A stretch of DNA of 64,000 nt, from assembly GCA_942491415.1 (NCBI GenBank), contig CALOAD010000014.1, positions 663,765 to 727,764 on the forward strand, read 5' to 3'. This stretch comes from CALOAD01 sp942491415 (GTDB lineage Bacteria; Cyanobacteriota; Vampirovibrionia; Gastranaerophilales; CALOAD01). Each line of letters begins with the position of its first letter. Position 1 is the first letter of the stretch. Under the pieces are notes generated by a model. The model saw nothing but the letters and a program-made list of their open reading frames with translations, made no database searches and was not told the origin of the DNA. The position numbers and the translations under genes are program-made. Positions 17,628 to 25,350 of the stretch are shown piece after piece.

Positions 17628-18293
17628 ATGATAAAAAACAAAAAAGCATTTACTCTTGCAGAAGTTTTAATATCACTAACACTAATTGGTGTAGTTGCGG
17701 TACTTACAAAGTCTATTGTTAGAGTACCCGACGTTAATGATGCTTATTTAAGGACACAGTGGAGAAAAACTTTTACTGAATTTAGCAATGTAACAAAACA
17801 AATAGCCTGGGAGCACGATGGTTTAATGACAAATCTTGCAAGTACTCATAATGAATTTAGAAATCTTTTTACTTCAAAAAAGTTAACAACTGTCAAGACT
17901 TGTGATCAAGGAGCTTCAGTTGATGAATGCTGGCATAATACCTCTAATTTTACTTATTATAATAACTCTACTTACGGCGGTAGCAGCTGGTCAACGCTTA
18001 TGAGCAGAGCTATTTTAGAAAATGGTACCTTAATAGCTTTTCGCTTAGATTCAAATACCTGTACCAGTAGCTTAACTCCAAATAACGATAATTGTGGAGC
18101 ATTACATATTGATGTAAATGGATTTAAGCCTCCAAATAGTGTAGGTAAAGATATATTTGCTTTTTATGTCCGTAAAAATGGAACCATTACCCCCCTTGGA
18201 GCCCAAGGGGTTAATGCCGCAGGCTCTTGCAAACCAACTGATTCAGGCTGGGGATGCAGCAGCAATTTTCTACACGGTGATGAAGAAGACTAA
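17628..18293 (+). CDS. Type IV prepilin-like protein
   Basis: A 221-residue protein with an N-terminal prepilin leader and methylation motif (KKAFTLAEVLISLTLIGVVAVL). Cleavage is expected before Phe of FTLAE, and the following 20 residues form the helical hydrophobic spine. The globular part has six or more cysteines (SLTPNNDNCGALHID, SCKPTDSGWGC). It carries a DVNGFKPPNSVGKDIFAFYV segment that recurs in the prepilin at 63336 (DINGSKGPNQSGRDYFLFWI). No assembly genes are adjacent, so it may be a minor pilin or a pseudopilin of a secretion system. The R1 repeat block starts within a few bases of its stop codon. Confidence 0.85.
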   Translation: MIKNKKAFTLAEVLISLTLIGVVAVLTKSIVRVPDVNDAYLRTQWRKTFTEFSNVTKQIAWEHDGLMTNLASTHNEFRNLFTSKKLTTVKTCDQGASVDECWHNTSNFTYYNNSTYGGSSWSTLMSRAILENGTLIAFRLDSNTCTSSLTPNNDNCGALHIDVNGFKPPNSVGKDIFAFYVRKNGTITPLGAQGVNAAGSCKPTDSGWGCSSNFLHGDEED

Positions 18294-18464
18294 AAATCTG
18301 GTAGTGAGTAAATAGTGACTGATAAAGTATTTTATGTAATTTCAAGGAAACTCCCCCGTTTCTTTAAGTCTTATGCCTTTTCATGTGAAGTTTAAAACTT
18401 TTGCCTTCCGCAGGAGGTCGTTTTTTCAAAAAGTTTAAAATCGACGAATTTAACTTTTCAATTA

Positions 18465-18665
18465 ATGAACGAATTAGAACTCGAAAAACTCTATTTAAGG
18501 AGAATTTTTCTACTCGATCAAATCTCAATACCAAGCTATAAGAAAGCATTAAAAGCGTTAATAAATCGAATCCTAAAACCCAACTATAAAAAATCAAAAA
18601 GAACAAAAAATAATAAAATAAGATATTATCGGGTAGAAAAATTGGACTATAATAGAGTTTTGTAG
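18465..18665 (+). CDS. 66-residue basic ORF inside R1 repeat (copy 1)
   Basis: The ORF is ATG to TAG and encodes a Lys/Arg-rich, probably helical 66-residue peptide (starts MNELELEKLYLRRIFLLD, ends VEKLDYNRVL). It differs from copy 2 at four bases, two of them synonymous. No ribosome site is visible before the ATG (CTTTTCAATTA). The truncated homologue in the copy at 39628-40124 (minus strand, ATG at 40065) hits a stop after LLD with only non-synonymous changes. It may therefore be an untranslated passenger. A hairpin of 9+5 pairs (18696-18729) follows the stop codon. No family recognised. Confidence 0.35.
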   Translation: MNELELEKLYLRRIFLLDQISIPSYKKALKALINRILKPNYKKSKRTKNNKIRYYRVEKLDYNRVL

Positions 18666-18972
18666 AAGTTCTTTGAGTGAATGTTTTTGTATTGAGTGGT
18701 TTTAGCTTCGTTTATCGAAGTAAAACCACGGACTTAAAATCTGTGTAACTCTCTCCGAGGGGGAACTTTTGCGTAAAAGTTCCACAAAACCTTTGACACG
18801 AATTTGTTTTCTTATTTTATACGCTTCACTTGATTAACTTTTAAAATACTTAAATATGCTTACACAACTCACTATCGTTCAAACAGTGTAAGCATCCTTT
18901 ATATTTGGCGTTTCACTCTAAAATTTACAAAAACAAACTACGGTCAATATTTGAAAAATATCGTTACTTTTA

Positions 18973-19173
18973 ATGAGCGAATTAGAACTCGAAAAACTAT
19001 ATTTAAGGAGAATTTTTCTACTCGATCAAATCTCAAAACCAAGCTACAAGAAAGCATTAAAAGCGTTAATAAATCGAATCCTAAAACCCAACTATAAAAA
19101 ATCAAAAAGAACAAAAAATAATAAAATAAGATATTATCGGGTAGAAAAATTGGACTATAATAGAGTTTTGTAG
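18973..19173 (+). CDS. 66-residue basic ORF inside R1 repeat (copy 2)
   Basis: Near-identical to the ORF at 18465 (Asn2 to Ser, Ile22 to Lys, two silent changes). No ribosome site precedes ATG (CGTTACTTTTA). High identity over 270 bases including non-coding flanks points to recent duplication or gene conversion of the DNA unit rather than selection on the peptide. Function unknown. Confidence 0.35.
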   Translation: MSELELEKLYLRRIFLLDQISKPSYKKALKALINRILKPNYKKSKRTKNNKIRYYRVEKLDYNRVL

Positions 19174-19525
19174 AAGTTCTTTGAGTGAATGTTTTTGTAT
19201 TGAGTGGTTTTAGCTTCGTTTATCGAAGTAAAACCACGGGCTTTAAGTCTTATGCCTTTTCATGTGAAGTTTAAAACTTTTGCCTTCCGCAGGAGGTACT
19301 TTTTTTAAAAAAAGTACCCCAAAAACCTACCTCCATAAAACTTTTCTATTTTACTAAACTCCGTTAAATCAAAGTATAACAATCTAAAAAATGCTGTATA
19401 ACTCACTCAGCAGAGCTTCGTTCAAACAATACAGCTTGTTTTTAACCTATCACTTCGTTAAGTAAAAATACGAAAAGATTTAAAGTCGGCATTAAAAAAA
19501 ACTTACGAAAATAAATTTACCACTA

Positions 19526-20176
19526 TTAAAAATCTTTATACGGAAAATTAGAATTAGACAATACGATTTCTTGATATTCAGCTTTATCAATATCTAAGCC
19601 GACAATTTTTTTCTTTGATTTTTTTGCTTTTGGCTTATTGGAGTTAGGTTGTTTTTTCTCTTTCAATGCCATTTCAAAGGTTTTTAAGCTGTATTTATCA
19701 GCCAAAATCCAGCTGGAAAGTTCATCTTGAGAAACTTCCAAAGCTTTTGTCAATCTTTCTAAAACTGATTTTGAAACACCTATTTCCCCTATTATCATTC
19801 GATTCAAACCGCTTTGGCTGTATTTTATTTGTTTTGCAAGAATGGTTCTTGATATATCTTTAACTTCTAAAATAGCGTCAATTTTCAAAGTTAAAATCAA
19901 TTGTTTTCTTTTTACTTTAGTAGTTTTTTTAATATCAAAAGCTTGTTTTATAAGACTTTCAGGATATTTATCCGCAATAACCCAACTATCAAATTCTTCT
20001 CGAGAAACCTCTAAAATAGGAAGAAGTTTAACTATAACAGATTCTGAAAAAGGAGAAATTCCGTTTATCATTTCACTTAGAGTTGAATCAGCACAATCAA
20101 TTAACCTACAAACTTTGTATTTTGTTAGGTTTTTAGAATTTAATATAAAATTTATTTTTTCTTTTGTAATTCTCAT
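19526..20176 (-). CDS. Protein with two tandem Cro/C1-type helix-turn-helix domains
   Basis: A 216-residue protein. The ATG at 20176 is chosen because AGGAG lies 8 bases upstream; a frame reaching 17 codons further has no ribosome site. Domain 1 (about 1-70: KYKVCRLIDCADSTLSEMIN, ending EEFDSWVIADKY) and domain 2 (about 90-165: RTILAKQIKYSQSGLNRMII, ending DELSSWILADKY) are repeats of one unit that both close with SW(V/I)(I/L)ADKY. A Lys/Ser/Pro-rich linker and a short tail follow. It is probably a DNA-binding regulator, with the second HTH providing two-site binding or an internal dimer. It is flanked by repeats and has no obvious phage or toxin partner. Confidence 0.7.
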   Translation of the reverse strand: MRITKEKINFILNSKNLTKYKVCRLIDCADSTLSEMINGISPFSESVIVKLLPILEVSREEFDSWVIADKYPESLIKQAFDIKKTTKVKRKQLILTLKIDAILEVKDISRTILAKQIKYSQSGLNRMIIGEIGVSKSVLERLTKALEVSQDELSSWILADKYSLKTFEMALKEKKQPNSNKPKAKKSKKKIVGLDIDKAEYQEIVLSNSNFPYKDF

Positions 20177-20366
20177 AATACAACTCCTAGTAAGAGATTT
20201 ATTGTTTCGAATTTTTTTGCTTGACATTTTGTTTTCTATGGTTTATATTAAAAATGAACAGAAAAAGCTTTTTAGATTTTGATCAAAAAAATAAAAATAA
20301 CCCCTTAATCTTTTTTGGATTTTAGGGAAAATTTCCTATTTTCAATTTTAACCAAGGACAGCGGAT

Positions 20367-20409
20367 ATAAAACCTAAGCGGAAACGATGAGTTTTTGATT
20401 GGGTTTTAT
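20367..20409 (+). promoter_or_regulatory. Possible structured leader of the 41-codon gene
   Basis: ATAAAACC (20367-20374) pairs perfectly with GGTTTTAT (20402-20409) over a 27-base loop. Outer bases may add ACAG/CTGT pairing (20349-20352 region with 20421-20424). It lies 48 bases before the ATG at 20457. It could be a regulatory RNA structure, but it matches no riboswitch class that I recognise. Confidence 0.25.
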
Positions 20410-20456
20410 GTAGCCTGCTTCCTGTACCAATGATAACACAAAGGAGCACTTGTTTT

Positions 20457-20582
20457 ATGAAAAAAGCCTTAGACATACTTCAAACAATTCAAAACGATAT
20501 AAAAGACTCTATCGATGACCTTTTTCACCAGATTAAAATCATAAAAAAAGATATCGAAAAAATAAAAAAACAGTTAAATTGA
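20457..20582 (+). CDS. Small coiled-coil-like protein, 41 residues
   Basis: AAAGGAG precedes the ATG at 20457 by 10 bases, and the frame runs to TGA at 20580-20582. The peptide (MKKALDILQTIQNDIKDSID..., ending IEKIKKQLN) has hydrophobic residues every three to four positions (Leu, Ile, Ile, Ile, Leu, Ile), as in an amphipathic helix or coiled coil, and is rich in Lys and Asp. The good ribosome site and the terminator at 20735-20765 support expression. No family recognised. It could be a small regulator in this accessory stretch. Confidence 0.55.
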   Translation: MKKALDILQTIQNDIKDSIDDLFHQIKIIKKDIEKIKKQLN

Positions 20583-20600
20583 AAACTTTGTACCCACACC

Positions 20601-20694
20601 TGTCATTCTGAAAATCCCAAAGCAGTCAATAACCACTTCTACACTTTCAGTTAACTGTAAATCGGATAGATTTCGCATCAAGTTCGGAATGACA
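20601..20694. repeat. REP-like palindromic element (single copy here)
   Basis: TGTCATTCTGAA at 20601-20612 and TTCGGAATGACA at 20683-20694 form a 12-base inverted repeat with one G-T pair and a 70-base interior. Elements bounded by GTCATTC...GAATGAC are common dispersed palindromes in many bacterial genomes. No second copy is in the window, so its repetitive nature is inferred. Confidence 0.5.
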
Positions 20695-20734
20695 ATAAAA
20701 AAGAAATAATCAATCAAGAAAAACGCTATTTACT

Positions 20735-20765
20735 AACTCTAGGCTCTTTGCTTAGAGTTTTTTTA
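20735..20765 (+). terminator. Terminator facing the murG 3' end
   Basis: ACTCTAGGC / GCTTAGAGT stem with a short loop, followed by TTTTTTTA on the plus strand. It serves the small gene at 20457. The T run is on the plus side only, so it is less suited to murG on the minus strand. Confidence 0.7.
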
Positions 20766-21899
20766 TTATAATGTAGCATAGGTTTTAATTAATTCAACGA
20801 TTGTATTTGTAGCATTAGGCTTAGAAAGCTTCAAATTATTATTTTTCATAGCCTCAAGCTCACTTTCGTCACTAATCAAACCATTAATAATACCAAATAA
20901 TTTATCCGAGTCACATTCTGAGTCTTCCAAATACAAAGCCGCTCCTGCTTTTTCCATAGCCCGAGCATTAAATCGTTGATGATCCTGAGCTGCGAAAGGA
21001 TAAGGCACAAGTATCGAAGGCAGGCCGCATAAATTAAGCTCTGAAATACTCAAAGAACCGGCTCTTGATATAACAATATCTGCAACCGAAAGCGGAGCTG
21101 CCATATCTTCAAAATAAGGTTGAATAACCAAAGCTTTTTCCTGCTCAAAATCAGCCCAAATTTGCTTTAATTCTTTTATATATTCATCATAGTTAACTCT
21201 GCCTGTTTGATGAATGATCTGACAATTTTTCTCTTTTATCAGTCTTTTTGAAGCATTTAACATCGCATCATTTATTTTCTTAGCCCCTTGAGACCCACCA
21301 CAGATTAATATAGTCTTTTTTTCAGAGCTAAAGCCATAAAGTTTCAAAGCCTCTTCTTTTGATGTTTTTTCAAAAGATTCTCGTATCGGATTTCCATTAT
21401 GAAGCACATTTTTAGATTTCAAAAAATGTGAAGCCTGAGGAAAAGCTATAGAAACAGCCTTTGCCCAAGGAGCCATAACTCTGGATACAATACCGGGATG
21501 AGCATCAGGATCATGAATTATATAAGGAATTCCAAGTAAAGTTGCTGCTATCAAAGCAGGACCACTCACATATCCTCCTGTGCCTATTACAATCGAAGGT
21601 TTTATCTTAACAAAATAACTCATTGCCGTAATAATTGCTATATTGAGGCTCAAAAACCAATTTATCAACTCTAAACTAAATTTTCTAGGCATACCGGCAA
21701 CCCTGACGGGTAAAAAACAAACTCCTTCTTTCTCAGCAACTTCAGCTTCCATATTGTCAGGACAGCCCAAATAGTATATCTTAGAAACTTGCTCGTCTTT
21801 TTTCAATCGCTGAACAATGGCTAATGCAGGATAAATATGACCACCTGTTCCACCACCTGCAATAACTATTTTGAGCTTTTTATTATTCTTATCATTCAT
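20766..21899 (-). CDS. murG: MurG, lipid II-forming GlcNAc transferase
   Basis: A 377-residue peripheral membrane glycosyltransferase that adds GlcNAc to lipid I. It starts with the Rossmann glycine loop KIVIAGGGTGGHIYPALA. It has GTGGYVSGPALIAA and HDPDAHPGIVSR in the N-domain, then ILICGGSQGAKKIN and the donor site SRAGSLSISELNLCGLPSIL...AAQDHQRFNA in the C-domain. It is last in the murF-mraY-murD-ftsW-murG operon and overlaps ftsW by 8 bases. The usual following genes murC/murB are not here. Confidence 0.96.
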   Translation of the reverse strand: MNDKNNKKLKIVIAGGGTGGHIYPALAIVQRLKKDEQVSKIYYLGCPDNMEAEVAEKEGVCFLPVRVAGMPRKFSLELINWFLSLNIAIITAMSYFVKIKPSIVIGTGGYVSGPALIAATLLGIPYIIHDPDAHPGIVSRVMAPWAKAVSIAFPQASHFLKSKNVLHNGNPIRESFEKTSKEEALKLYGFSSEKKTILICGGSQGAKKINDAMLNASKRLIKEKNCQIIHQTGRVNYDEYIKELKQIWADFEQEKALVIQPYFEDMAAPLSVADIVISRAGSLSISELNLCGLPSILVPYPFAAQDHQRFNARAMEKAGAALYLEDSECDSDKLFGIINGLISDESELEAMKNNNLKLSKPNATNTIVELIKTYATL

Positions 21900-23046
21900 G
21901 AATTTGTTGAATCCTTTGCCTAGAAATATTCAATAATATTCCCAACATTATCATAGTTACAATTAAAGAAGAACCGCCATAACTAATCAACGGAAGCGTA
22001 ACACCGGTAACAGGCAGTACGCCTACCGCAACTCCTATATTTATAAGAGCTTGTAACCCCACTATAAAAGTTATCCCAAAAGCCAAAAGTCTTCCATACG
22101 AGTCAGGGGTTCTTTTTGCTATAGCAAAACCCTTTAAAACAAAAGCAACAAACAATCCTAAAAGCATTAAAGACCCTATAAAGCCAAACTCTTCAGAGAT
22201 AACCGAAAAAATAAAATCCGTATGTCCAAAAGGAAGCCAAAAAAGTTTTTGCTTCGAATTACCATATCCTGTACCTAAAAGCCCTCCAGAGGAAATCGCA
22301 TACCAGGATTGAATCAAATTATAACCTGTTCCTTGCTGGTCACTCCAAGGATTTAACCAACCTGTTATCCTATTTAACTGATATGGAGTATTTTTGATCT
22401 TATAATACAAAAACGGTATTACAAACAAAAACATTGATCCTAAAAGTCTCAATGAAACACCACTATAAGCCATCATGGCAATACAAGTAAATGACAAAAG
22501 CAAGGCTATACTAAGATTTGGTTGTAATAATATCAATACAACCATTGCTCCTACTAGCCCAAAGCATTTCCAGAATTTTTTTGTAAAAATATCTTTTGTT
22601 CGATGAAGTCCTTTTGCTGCAAGCAAAACACACCCCAAATTCGCCAATTCAGAAGGTTGTAAGGGGAAAAAAGCCAACCATCTGGAAGATCCGTAACTTG
22701 TACGTCCCAACCCCGGTATTAAAGTCGCCATAATCAATACAGCAATACCAATTCCTATTGCCGTTGTATGTTTTTTCCAAATTTTATAATCAATTTTAGA
22801 AGTTGAAAAAAGCAAAATAATGCCAATAACGACAAATACAATGTGTCTTAAAGCAAAATATGAGGCATTATCAAAAACTCTTATCCCCTCAGGCACTCCT
22901 GCACTAAAAACAGACATAACGCCAAATACCGTCAAAAATATTATTATCAACAACAACGAACTATCAACCGATGAGACGATAACGCTCTTGTTCAATTGCT
23001 GTTCTCGTTTTTGTCGTATTTTATCTATTGATCTTGCTCTTGACAT
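21892..23046 (-). CDS. ftsW: FtsW/SEDS-family peptidoglycan glycosyltransferase
   Basis: A 384-residue protein with about ten membrane helices. SEDS signatures are FPLQPSELANLGCVLLAAKG near the middle, the STSRWLAFFP-like element SSRWLAFFPLQPSEL, and the C-terminal PVTGVTLPLISYGGSSLIVTMIMLGIL. Position within the mur cluster between murD and murG is the classical location of ftsW, so it is called FtsW rather than RodA. Its start lies 26 bases inside murD, and it overlaps murG by 8 bases. Confidence 0.94.
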   Translation of the reverse strand: MSRARSIDKIRQKREQQLNKSVIVSSVDSSLLLIIIFLTVFGVMSVFSAGVPEGIRVFDNASYFALRHIVFVVIGIILLFSTSKIDYKIWKKHTTAIGIGIAVLIMATLIPGLGRTSYGSSRWLAFFPLQPSELANLGCVLLAAKGLHRTKDIFTKKFWKCFGLVGAMVVLILLQPNLSIALLLSFTCIAMMAYSGVSLRLLGSMFLFVIPFLYYKIKNTPYQLNRITGWLNPWSDQQGTGYNLIQSWYAISSGGLLGTGYGNSKQKLFWLPFGHTDFIFSVISEEFGFIGSLMLLGLFVAFVLKGFAIAKRTPDSYGRLLAFGITFIVGLQALINIGVAVGVLPVTGVTLPLISYGGSSLIVTMIMLGILLNISRQRIQQIHE

Positions 23047-24380
23047 AGTCTTTAAAGGCTAAGCCCCTTTCTTCAAAGTTTTTATACATATCAAAACTGG
23101 CACATGCCGGCGACAAAAGAACTGAACCTTTATTAAGTTCTAAACCTTTATCTACTGCGTGTTCTATAGAATCAGCAAAAACAAGATTCTTAACTCCTGC
23201 ATTGGCAAGTGATTCATAAAAACGCTCTTTTGCCTCTCCAATAAGAATCACAGCACTTGTATGCTCTTTTACCGTATTTGAAAAATCAACCAAGTCAGTA
23301 CCTTTATCCTTGCCCCCTGCTATTAAAACAACGTTTTCGTCTTTAAACGCTTTTAAAGCACAAATAGCCGAATCACAATTCGTTGCTTTTGAATCATTAT
23401 AAAATTTTATATTACCAATAGAATCAACATATTCAAGCCTATGTTCCGGTGCAATAAAATCTGATATAACCTCTTTAATTATATCTGTACTTACACCTAT
23501 AATCTTGGCAACTATTATTCCAACCATAACATTTTGATAGTTATGATCCCCAAAAAGCTTCATCTCAGAGGTTTTTATAACTTCTTCTACATTGTTATTC
23601 TTTTTATAAAAAATCACATCATCCTTCAAATAACAAGCATTAGAAGTCTTTTCATCACCAAAGAAATAAGAATCAGCATCTACATTTTTTGAAAGATTTG
23701 CTATCTTGGAATCACAAGCATTTAAAACTGCTTTTTCCGGTGTCATAACCCCTTTGAAAAGCTTTGCTTTTGCATCAAAATATTCTTTTTCACTTCCATG
23801 CCAGTCCAAATGATCGGGAGTATAATTGATAAAACAACCAATATAAGGCTTAAATGTTTCACTGGTCTGTATTTGATATGAACTCACTTCCGATACAAAA
23901 AAATCTACATCTTCCTCCAATAATGAGGTCGGCGGTGTGCCAATATTTCCACACTCAGGTGCTTTATATCCTGCCTTTTTGAGGATCTCAGAAACCAACT
24001 TTGTCGTAGTTGTCTTCCCATTAGTGCCTGTTATTGCAATAAAAGGAGCCTTTGCCTCTCTATACGCCAATTCTATTTCACTTATAATCTTGGTTTTATA
24101 CTTTTGAATCATTTCAAATACAGGAGCTTTAGGGGGGTATTCCGGGGCTTCGCACAATTAAAGATGAACCTTTAATCGCCTCAATAGAGTGATCTCCCAT
24201 TTCTACTTCAATTCCCAAATTTTTAAGCTCTGCTATTACAGATTCATCTTGAACCGATTCAGCTCTTTTTTCACTTATAAGACACTTTGCACCTTGTTTT
24301 GCAAGATATTTTGCAGCGCAAATACCGCTTTTAGATAGCCCTAATATTGTTATATTTTTATTTTTCCACGAATTTTTCAT
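23021..24380 (-). CDS. murD: MurD, UDP-MurNAc-L-Ala:D-Glu ligase, interrupted by a frameshift
   Basis: The gene is present in two overlapping frames. Codons from 24380 give the N-domain (ITILGLSKSGICAAKYLAKQ ... SSLIVRSPGIPP), then a TAA. The rest continues in the +1 frame from PPKAPVFEMI through the ATP site ITGTNGKTTTTKL, ECGNIGTPP, NYTPDHLDWHGS and DSKATNCDSA to the end at 23021. Joined, the protein has about 450 residues, normal for MurD. The break is at a C6 run reading ATA-CCC-CCC-TAA on the minus strand (about 24138-24149); one C fewer would restore the frame. It may be a sequencing or assembly indel, a true mutation, or a +1 frameshift at CCC-TAA. Because MurD is essential, a real knockout is unlikely. 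Confidence 0.88.
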
Positions 24381-24381
24381 T

Positions 24382-25350
24382 TTAGAATAGATATATCTTC
24401 AAAAGTACTGCCAACAAGGAAAAAACAAAGCCAACAAAAACAAATGTTTTTACTATCTGTGTTTCACTCCAACCACAAAGCTCAAAATGATGATGTATAG
24501 GACTCATCCTGAATACCCTTTTACCTGTTACCTTAAAGTAGGATACCTGAATAATAACTGATAAAGTTTCAATTATAAAGACCGCACCGACTAATATTAA
24601 CCATAACTCCAGCTTTGCCATTATGGCTATAACACCCAGTAATCCACCTAATGCAAGGCTTCCGGTATCACCCATAAAAACTTTTGCAGGATATTTATTA
24701 AAATATAAAAACCCCGCACAACTACCTGCTACAGCTGCTGAAATAATTGCCAAATCATACCTTCCCACCATAACAGTAAGTAACATAAGAGCTACAAAAG
24801 CAACTACCGAGGTTCCGGCTGCCAACCCATCCAGACCGTCCGTAAGGTTTACAGCGTTAGAGGCTCCGACGATTATAAAACAAGCGAATAACGGATATAA
24901 AAGACCAAGATTTATACTAAATTGATCAAACACAAAAATATACGTTTGATGATGAACAATAGTAACATATAAAGCTGGAATTATAGCGGCAGTAGACTGA
25001 ACAAGCAACTTTCCACCTGCACTTAATCCTTTGTTTTGCTTGCGTGTGACTTTTTTTATATCATCCTCAAACCCTACAATAGTAAACAATATAAAAGATA
25101 TTAACACTATAAAGACATCAGGATTTACTTTTTGATCCATAATAAGTGCCAAAACCGCACCTAGAATGGCTGGTACTACTATTACAAGCCCACCCATTGT
25201 AGGCGTTCCTTCTTTTACTATATGAGATTTAGGACCATCTTCTCTTATAAATTGACTATACATACGCTTTTTAAGAAACTCAACATATGGAATCCCACAT
25301 GTCATAGTTAATATCATTGCTATTAGCGCTGCTACGTAAACCAATGTCAT
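24382..25350 (-). CDS. mraY: MraY, phospho-MurNAc-pentapeptide translocase
   Basis: A 322-residue, ten-helix inner-membrane enzyme making lipid I. Motifs: PTMGGLVIVVPA, the Asp-rich GFEDDIKKVTRKQNKGL, NAVNLTDGLDGLAAGTS, the cytoplasmic FMGDTGSLALGG, and MSPIHHHFELCGWSE at the C-terminus. The start ATG overlaps the murF stop by one base (TAATG), and murD begins one base after its stop, so the genes are tightly coupled. Confidence 0.97.
   Translation of the reverse strand: MTLVYVAALIAMILTMTCGIPYVEFLKKRMYSQFIREDGPKSHIVKEGTPTMGGLVIVVPAILGAVLALIMDQKVNPDVFIVLISFILFTIVGFEDDIKKVTRKQNKGLSAGGKLLVQSTAAIIPALYVTIVHHQTYIFVFDQFSINLGLLYPLFACFIIVGASNAVNLTDGLDGLAAGTSVVAFVALMLLTVMVGRYDLAIISAAVAGSCAGFLYFNKYPAKVFMGDTGSLALGGLLGVIAIMAKLELWLILVGAVFIIETLSVIIQVSYFKVTGKRVFRMSPIHHHFELCGWSETQIVKTFVFVGFVFSLLAVLLKIYLF

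Larger units (their letters stand above)
18299..19520 (+). repeat. Tandem R1 mosaic repeat block
   Basis: This fills the whole interval between the prepilin and HTH genes. A 270-base unit at 18463-18732 recurs nearly identically at 18971-19240 (offset 508). A 57-base unit at 18362-18418 recurs identically at 19241-19297. Two modules follow the units. In the first (18741-18960) the palindrome GGAACTTTT/AAAAGTTCC is at 18762-18783 and the long stem is ATGCTTACAC/GTGTAAGCAT (18856-18865 with 18886-18895). In the second (19281-19520) the palindrome is GGTACTTTTTTT/AAAAAAAGTACC (19295-19318) and the stem is GCTGTAT/ATACAGC (19393-19399 with 19429-19435). The left end (18299-18340) matches the inverted right end of the copy at 39628-40124. 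Confidence 0.85.

Noticed and set aside
18364..18606. Minus-strand reading frame across the R1 block
   Set aside because: It is antisense to the repeated ORF and hairpins, lacks a ribosome site, and resembles no protein.
18299..19520. CRISPR array
   Set aside because: The repeats are 57 and 270 bases, only two copies each, with no regular spacers and no cas genes.
24129..24157. A separate protein starting at 24157 with the residues CEAPEYPP
   Set aside because: These residues come from reading the MurD N-terminal region in the wrong phase. The real protein is MurD continuing across the frameshift.
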